A stretch of DNA of 21,428 nucleotides from Salinarimonas sp052380005 (GTDB lineage: Bacteria > Pseudomonadota > Alphaproteobacteria > Rhizobiales > Beijerinckiaceae): NCBI GenBank assembly GCA_052380005.1, contig JBQTCJ010000078.1. One strand, written 5' to 3'. The notes under the pieces are model-generated. The model was not told the DNA's origin, searched no databases, and saw only the letters and a program-made list of their open reading frames with translations. Every line of letters begins with the position of its first letter. Within the stretch, counting starts at the first letter, position 1. Made by a program: the position numbers and the translations under genes. Positions 17,268-21,428 of the stretch are shown here, one piece after another.

Positions 17268-17315
17268 GTCGTGCCGAAGTGTCTTCCGAAGTGTCGTCCG
17301 GAGGGTCGTCCGGAG
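17268..17315. repeat. Four tandem 12-bp repeats between two unknown genes
   Basis: The units, read on the plus strand, are GTCGTGCCGAAG, TGTCTTCCGAAG, TGTCGTCCGGAG and GGTCGTCCGGAG at 17268, 17280, 17292 and 17304. They lie in the 70-nt gap between the genes at 17320 and 17249. In the frame of the downstream gene they would encode LRTT, LRTT, LRKT and LRHD on the minus strand, but the start codon lies after them. Confidence 0.8.
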
Positions 17316-17319
17316 AGGA

Positions 17320-17697
17320 TCAGTCGCGCACCGCCGCGCGGCGACAGCAGCCGGCCTGCGCGGGGGTGGCGTCGTTCGCGGCACCGCCGAGCGAGGCGGC
17401 CATCGGCGCCTGCGCCGCCGAGACGCCGGCGACCAACGGACGGGCCGCGGAAGCATGGGAGAGGCCGTTCCGGCCGGCGCTCACACGCGCCTGCGCCCCC
17501 CGCTCCGCATCGCGCTCGGAGAGCCCGGCATACATCGCCTCGAGCGTGGTGCGGTCGAAGCCCAGCGCGGCGCGCAGCGTCTCGTCCGAGATCTCGGGGC
17601 GGTCGTTGAGATGCTCCACGAAGCGCCGCATCACCTTCGCCTTGATGCGATCGCGGGCGGGCTGGGGGATCTCCTCGATCGAGCCGACGCGGATCAT
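17320..17697 (-). CDS. Hypothetical protein, first gene of an unknown pair
   Basis: The 125-residue product is not recognised. Its N-terminal half (residues 1-62) is helical and well-mixed in composition, with IRVGSIEEIPQPARDRIKAK, then ISDETLRAALGFDRTTLEAM, which has a helix-turn-helix-like rhythm. The C-terminal half is Ala/Gly/Ser-rich and probably disordered, ending in CCRRAAVRD with two adjacent cysteines. The ATG at 17697 has GGAGG three bases upstream, rather close. A GTG at 17721 is possible but adds eight residues with no better ribosome site. No membrane segment is present. An inverted repeat lies about 70-100 nt upstream. A DNA-binding role for the N-terminal half is only a suggestion. 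Confidence 0.6.
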   Translation of the reverse strand: MIRVGSIEEIPQPARDRIKAKVMRRFVEHLNDRPEISDETLRAALGFDRTTLEAMYAGLSERDAERGAQARVSAGRNGLSHASAARPLVAGVSAAQAPMAASLGGAANDATPAQAGCCRRAAVRD

Positions 17698-17763
17698 GCC
17701 ATACGCCTCCAGCCGGCACACAGGCCGTAGAGAGAACTCGCGGTTGAACGGAGTGAACGATAA

Positions 17764-17801
17764 GCCGAGCGCAGAGTCAACAGATCCTCAACGCGCTCGG
17801 C
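17764..17801. repeat. Inverted repeat upstream of the unknown pair
   Basis: GCCGAGCGC (17764-17772) and GCGCTCGGC (17793-17801) are perfect 9-bp complements separated by 20 bases. The spacer contains, on the minus strand, TTGACT (17780-17775), a possible -35 element, although no good -10 follows at 16-18 bases. It lies between mutT and the gene starting at 17697 and may be an operator or a hairpin. Confidence 0.55.
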
Positions 17802-17890
17802 GCATAAGGTGAACGCGCGCGCATCACCATCACGCAGGCAGGCCCATAGGACGCGGCGGGACCATGTTCTGCGGTAATGCGACGCCTTCG

Positions 17891-18316
17891 TCAGCCGAGG
17901 GTGTCGATCAGGGTCGCGATCAACGGCTCATCCGCCGGCGGCATTGGATAATCGCGCAGGCGGCGGGGCGCGACCCATCTCAGGGCGGCGTGCTCGCGTG
18001 CCTGCGCGAAGCCCTGCCAGCGCCGGCAGATGTAGAGCGGCATCAGCAGGTGGAAGTCGTCGTAGGCATGGCTCGCGAAGGTCAGCGGCGCGAGGCAGGC
18101 CTCCTGCGTGACGATGCCGAGCTCCTCCTCGAGCTCCCGGATCAGCGCCGCCTCCGGCCGCTCGCCGGGCTCGAGCTTGCCGCCTGGGAATTCCCACAAG
18201 CCGGCCAGCGCCTTTCCCTCCGGCCGCTGGGCGATCAGCACGCGCCCGTCCGGATCGACGAGGGCGACGGCGACGACGAGGAGGATCTTCACGGGCGCGG
18301 GCTCCGGCTCGGTCAT
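17891..18316 (-). CDS. mutT: MutT-type Nudix hydrolase (8-oxo-dGTP diphosphatase)
   Basis: The 141-residue protein has the complete Nudix box Gx5Ex7REUxEExGU at residues 46-68 (G46, E52, R60-E61, E64-E65, G67). It is preceded by the MutT-like LIAQRPEGKALAGLWEFPGGK. MutT removes oxidised guanine nucleotides (8-oxo-dGTP) by hydrolysis to the monophosphate, preventing A:T to C:G mutations. It acts in the cytosol. Length matches short MutT proteins (about 130-140). The C-terminal LRWVAPRRLRDYPMPPADEPLI is typical. Other Nudix substrates are possible. The ATG at 18316 has no strong Shine-Dalgarno sequence. The gene is divergent from the polyketide synthase operon, with a 242-nt gap in which I see no clear promoter. 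Confidence 0.92.
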   Translation of the reverse strand: MTEPEPAPVKILLVVAVALVDPDGRVLIAQRPEGKALAGLWEFPGGKLEPGERPEAALIRELEEELGIVTQEACLAPLTFASHAYDDFHLLMPLYICRRWQGFAQAREHAALRWVAPRRLRDYPMPPADEPLIATLIDTLG

Positions 18317-18558
18317 GCCCGCTCATAGCCGAGCGCCGTCGTCCTGTCAGCGCCCGAGCTCGACGGCGCCGGCGGCGTCGCGCTCCGGGTGCGGCACGCG
18401 GGCGCGCGGCGCGGGCGAAACCGTGGCCGCCGGGCGCTCGTATCCGTCGTCGGACGCGCGTCGGCGCGGGCGCACCGCCGAACCCGGGGGGCGGCTCGCG
18501 GCTTGTCCGCCCGTCGCCACCGGGCTCCACCCACGGTCCGGAACGAGGAGGAACCCGC

Positions 18559-19683
18559 TTGCCGCAAGTCGCCCCCGTCGTTGCCCCCGCGGTCGCCCCC
18601 GCGGTCGCTCACGTCGTCGCCGTCGGCCGCGCGCGGCCCCCGCACGAGGTCCACGGCGCCTTCCGCGCCTTCGCGGAGGCGACGCTCTCGGCCCCGCGCG
18701 AGCGCGCGCTGTTCCGGCGCATGGCGGCCCGGTCGGGGATCGAGAGGCGCTGGTCGACCCTCGCGCCGGCGACCGACGGCGGGGACGCCGTCGACACGGA
18801 GGGCTTCTATTCCCGCGGCCGCTTCCCGGGAACGGCCGCGCGCATGCGCCGCTACGCCGAGGCGGCGCCCGCCCTGGCCGAGGCCGCGGTGCGCGACCTC
18901 GCGACGCACACGCCGCTCGGCACGATCACGCACCTCGTCGTCGCGTCCTGCACCGGGTTCTGCGCACCCGGCGTCGACCAGCGCCTCGTCGAGCGGCTCG
19001 GGCTCGACCCGGACGTCGAGCGCGTCGTGCTCGGCTTCATGGGCTGCGCCGCCGCCGTGAACGCGCTCAAGACCGCGCGCCACATCGTGCGCTCGGAGCC
19101 GGAGGCGCGGGTGCTCGTCGTGTGCGTCGAGCTGTGCACGCTCCACCTCCAGGACGTCGACGACCTCGAGACCATGCTCTCGGCGATGCTGTTCGCCGAC
19201 GGCGCGGCGGCGGCCCTCGTCAGCGCCGAGCCGCGGGGTGTCGCGCTCGGGCCCTTCCGCGCGGTGACGATCCCCGCGACGGCGGACCGGATCACCTGGG
19301 ACGTCGCCGACTCGGGATTCCTGATGCATCTCTCGGGCGCGGTGCCGGTGGCGATCGAGAGCACGCTCGCCCGCGAGCGAACGCGCAACGACGCGGGCGG
19401 CGTGCTGGCCGGCACGCCGGCCGACGCCATCGCGCTTTGGGCGGTCCACCCCGGCGGGCGCACGGTGCTCGACGCGGTCGCCGCCGGGCTCGACCTGCCG
19501 GACGCGGCGCTCGCGCCGGCGCGTGCGGTGCTGCGCGAGCATGGCAACATGTCCTCGCCGACCGTGCTCTTCGTCCTCGCCGAGCTCCTTGCGCGGCCCG
19601 GCCCGCCCGGCGAGCCGGGGATCGGCATGGCCTTCGGGCCGGGCATGGTGGCCGAGACCTTCCGCTTTGCGAGGGCGGCGTGA
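18559..19683 (+). CDS. Type III polyketide synthase
   Basis: The 374-residue protein is a chalcone-synthase-fold enzyme that condenses acyl-CoA starters with malonyl-CoA without an acyl carrier protein. The catalytic triad is visible: C163 in GFMGCAAAVNALKTA, H297 in WAVHPGG and N330 in EHGNMSSPT. The FGPG loop near the C-terminus is present as GMAFGPGMVAETF. The start is TTG, supported by GAGGAG eight bases upstream. The N-terminal residues 4-19 are four VAPx-like units encoded by 12-bp tandem repeats. The starter unit and ring type (alkylresorcinol, pyrone or other) cannot be predicted from sequence alone. Its stop overlaps the next start (GTGA), so the downstream methyltransferase is likely to act on its product. 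Confidence 0.95.
   Translation: MPQVAPVVAPAVAPAVAHVVAVGRARPPHEVHGAFRAFAEATLSAPRERALFRRMAARSGIERRWSTLAPATDGGDAVDTEGFYSRGRFPGTAARMRRYAEAAPALAEAAVRDLATHTPLGTITHLVVASCTGFCAPGVDQRLVERLGLDPDVERVVLGFMGCAAAVNALKTARHIVRSEPEARVLVVCVELCTLHLQDVDDLETMLSAMLFADGAAAALVSAEPRGVALGPFRAVTIPATADRITWDVADSGFLMHLSGAVPVAIESTLARERTRNDAGGVLAGTPADAIALWAVHPGGRTVLDAVAAGLDLPDAALAPARAVLREHGNMSSPTVLFVLAELLARPGPPGEPGIGMAFGPGMVAETFRFARAA
18568..18615 (+). repeat. Four codon-aligned 12-bp repeats at the 5' end of the polyketide synthase gene
   Basis: The units are GTCGCCCCCGTC, GTTGCCCCCGCG, GTCGCCCCCGCG and the diverged GTCGCTCACGTC at 18568, 18580, 18592 and 18604. They encode VAPV-VAPA-VAPA-VAHV just after the start codon. 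The first residues of type III PKSs vary, so unit number may change without harm. Confidence 0.75.
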
Positions 19684-20405
19684 GCCCGCGCTTCGACGCC
19701 GCCCGGCGCGCCCCCGGTCCCGAGCTGATGGACGATCCCGCCGTCGAGCCTGCGACGCTCGCGGCCTGCTACGCCGATCTCGCCGGCGTCACCACGCTGA
19801 CGCTCGGCCGTCGGCCGGTGCTCGACTTCGTCGCGCGCGCCGCGCGGCGCGCGCCGGGACGTCGGCTCGTCGTGCGCGATCTCGGCTGCGGTGACGGCGA
19901 CGGACTGCGCGCGCTCGCCGCCTTCGGCCGCCGCCGCGGTCTCGACCTCGCCCTCGAGGGCGTCGACCGCTCGCCCACGGCCATCGCCGCCGCCCGCGCC
20001 GCGAGCGACCCCGCCGACGCGATCGCCTGGCGGGTGGGGGACGCGCTCGCCGAGGACGGCGCCCGGCCGGACCTGATCGTCACCTCGCTGGTCGCGCACC
20101 ACCTCGACGACGAGGCGATCCCGGCGCTGCTCTCGGGCATGGAGCGGCGCGCCCGGCTCGGCTTCCTCGTCAACGACCTGCGACGCAGCCGCCTCGCCTT
20201 CCACGGCTTTCGGGCGCTCGCGACGATCCTGCGTCGCCATCCCTTCGTGCGCCACGACGGGCCGCTCTCGATCGCGCGCAGCTTCGTCGAGGCGGACTGG
20301 CGCCGCTACGCCGTCGCGGCCGGCCTCGCCGACGCGGTCGCGATCCGCCGACGATTCCCCTTCCGTCTCGTGGTCGAGCGGCTGCGCGCGGAGCCGCTGC
20401 CGTGA
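19680..20405 (+). CDS. Class I SAM-dependent methyltransferase of the type III PKS operon
   Basis: The 241-residue protein has motif I VVRDLGCGDGDGLRAL (64-79), an acidic end of strand 2 in LEGVDRSPTAIAAAR, and LIVTSLVAHHLDDEAIP as the motif IV region. The N-terminus contains ELMDDP and a following helix typical of methyltransferases found beside type III polyketide synthases. It should transfer a methyl group from SAM to an O or C atom of the polyketide, in the cytosol. The start is GTG at 19680, overlapping the PKS stop by four bases, and the gene ends with the same GTGA overlap to the next. The exact acceptor atom is not predictable. The strict coupling argues for a common pathway. Confidence 0.9.
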   Translation: MSPRFDAARRAPGPELMDDPAVEPATLAACYADLAGVTTLTLGRRPVLDFVARAARRAPGRRLVVRDLGCGDGDGLRALAAFGRRRGLDLALEGVDRSPTAIAAARAASDPADAIAWRVGDALAEDGARPDLIVTSLVAHHLDDEAIPALLSGMERRARLGFLVNDLRRSRLAFHGFRALATILRRHPFVRHDGPLSIARSFVEADWRRYAVAAGLADAVAIRRRFPFRLVVERLRAEPLP

Positions 20406-21428
20406 GCGCACGGTCGACCGGAGGCGACGTCCTCGTCGTCGGCGGCGGGCTCGCGGGGGCCGCCTGCGCGATCCGACTCGCCGAGGCGGGCGCGGACGTC
20501 GTCCTCGTCGAGCGCGAGGCGGGGGCGCACGACAAGGTCTGCGGCGAGTTCCTGTCGGCGGAGGCGGCCGCGATGCTCGACGGGATCGGGCTCGCGGACG
20601 CGCTCGCCGGCAGCCCGTCGATCTCGCGGCTCGCCCTCGTGAACGGGACGCGCAGCGCCGAGGCGGACCTGCCCTTCGTCGCCCGCGGGCTCACCCGCGC
20701 GCGGCTCGACGAGGCGCTGCTCGCGCGCGCGGCCGCGGCGGGCGTGGCGCTGCGCCGCGGCCGCGCCGTGCGCAGGCTCGACCGGGAAGGGGCGCGGGAG
20801 GGCGGGCGCTGGTCGGCGCGGCTCGACGGCGGCGACGTCGTGACGGCGGCGCGCGTCGTGCTGGCCACCGGCAAGCACGACCTGCGCGGCCACGCCCGGC
20901 CCGACCCCGCCGATCCCGGCCTCGTGGGGCTGAAGGTCCATCTCGCGCTGGCGCCCGACGCGACGGCGCGGCTCGACGGGCGCATCGCGCTCGTGCTCTT
21001 CGCCGGCGGCTATGCCGGGCTGCAGCGGGTCGAGGGCGGACGGGCGAACCTGTGCCTCGTCGCGCCCGCACGGCGGCTGCGCGCGGCCGGCGGCCTCCCG
21101 CGGCTGATCTCCGGCATCGCGGCCGGGACGCCGGCGCTCGCCGCCCTCCTCGCAGACGCACGCGTCCTCGGCGAGCGACCCCGCGCGATCGCGCGCATCC
21201 CCTACGGCTTCGTCCACCGGCCGTCGCGCGCCGATCCGGAGGGCCTCCTGCGCGTCGGCGACCAGGCCGGGGTCGTGCCCTCGTTCTGCGGCGACGGGAT
21301 GGCGATGGCGCTCTACGGCGGCCTCGCGGCCGCGAACGCGCTCGCGGCCGGGGAGGACGAGGCACGTCACCACGCCCGGCTCGCGGAGGCGATCGGCCCG
21401 GCGATCCGGCGCGCGCGGGGGCTCGAGC
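20402..21428 (+). CDS. FAD-dependent oxidoreductase, C-terminus beyond the window
   Basis: From a GTG at 20402, overlapping the methyltransferase stop by four bases, 342 codons are open to the window edge. The N-terminal Rossmann fold reads DVLVVGGGLAGAACAIRLAE, with GxGxxG at residues 14-19 and a ribose-binding Glu37 in VVLVERE. The next motif DKVCGEFLS (about 44-52) and the second FAD motif RVGDQAGVVPSFCGDGMAMAL near the end are characteristic of the geranylgeranyl-reductase/phenol-hydroxylase superfamily. Members hydroxylate or reduce lipids and aromatics using FAD and NAD(P)H. In this operon it probably oxidises, hydroxylates or reduces the methylated polyketide. The full length and any further operon genes are outside the window. 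Confidence 0.9.
   Translation, partial: MSARSTGGDVLVVGGGLAGAACAIRLAEAGADVVLVEREAGAHDKVCGEFLSAEAAAMLDGIGLADALAGSPSISRLALVNGTRSAEADLPFVARGLTRARLDEALLARAAAAGVALRRGRAVRRLDREGAREGGRWSARLDGGDVVTAARVVLATGKHDLRGHARPDPADPGLVGLKVHLALAPDATARLDGRIALVLFAGGYAGLQRVEGGRANLCLVAPARRLRAAGGLPRLISGIAAGTPALAALLADARVLGERPRAIARIPYGFVHRPSRADPEGLLRVGDQAGVVPSFCGDGMAMALYGGLAAANALAAGEDEARHHARLAEAIGPAIRRARGLE

Noticed and set aside
18317..18558. Promoter for the polyketide synthase operon
   Set aside because: The region is uniformly GC-rich and no -35/-10 pair with proper spacing could be supported by eye.
18852..20411. A 519-codon open frame on the minus strand
   Set aside because: It is antisense to the type III PKS and the methyltransferase, both of which have complete motifs.

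Overview
The window is very GC-rich chromosomal DNA, apparently from an alphaproteobacterium of the Hyphomicrobiales (Rhizobiales). The block miaB-phoH-ybeY-CorC-type gene-lnt-XRE regulator-metK is a conserved order in that group, and the XRE gene next to lnt resembles PhrR of Sinorhizobium. Placement near Methylobacteriaceae or Salinarimonadaceae is only a guess from composition. No rRNA, tRNA, CRISPR array, insertion sequence or phage gene was recognised.

Layout. Positions 1-3090 hold a DUF2125-type envelope protein cut by the left edge (minus), a ChaC-like gamma-glutamylcyclotransferase (plus), an unknown protein that may be read from a leaderless transcript (minus), and a single-pass membrane protein of unknown function (minus). 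A 416-nt gap with a leader hairpin precedes asd (plus). Next come an orphan DUF2384 (MbcA/ParS/Xre-type) antitoxin-like gene (plus) and a symmetric terminator facing metK. From 13034 down to 5062 everything is on the minus strand. miaB, phoH, ybeY, the CorC-type gene and lnt are tightly packed, with 4-nt stop/start overlaps at phoH/ybeY and CorC/lnt. They are followed by an XRE regulator with a TTG start and by metK, which has its own promoter and a structured leader.

Upstream of miaB, also on the minus strand, are a CitE/malyl-CoA lyase-like enzyme, a chemoreceptor with a C-terminal PilZ domain, a two-gene unit of unknown function (16713-17697) with four 12-bp tandem repeats between its genes, and a MutT-type Nudix hydrolase. 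Divergent from mutT is a plus-strand operon that runs off the right edge: type III polyketide synthase, class I methyltransferase and FAD-dependent oxidoreductase, joined by two GTGA overlaps.

The central block joins tRNA modification (MiaB), RNA processing and quality control (YbeY, PhoH), envelope lipoprotein maturation (Lnt), a membrane-associated CBS protein and SAM synthesis. The right-hand operon looks like a small secondary-metabolite or membrane-lipid pathway: a polyketide scaffold is made, methylated and then oxidised or reduced. The least explained parts are that operon's product, the 16.7-17.7 kb gene pair, the orphan antitoxin-like gene and the metK leader.
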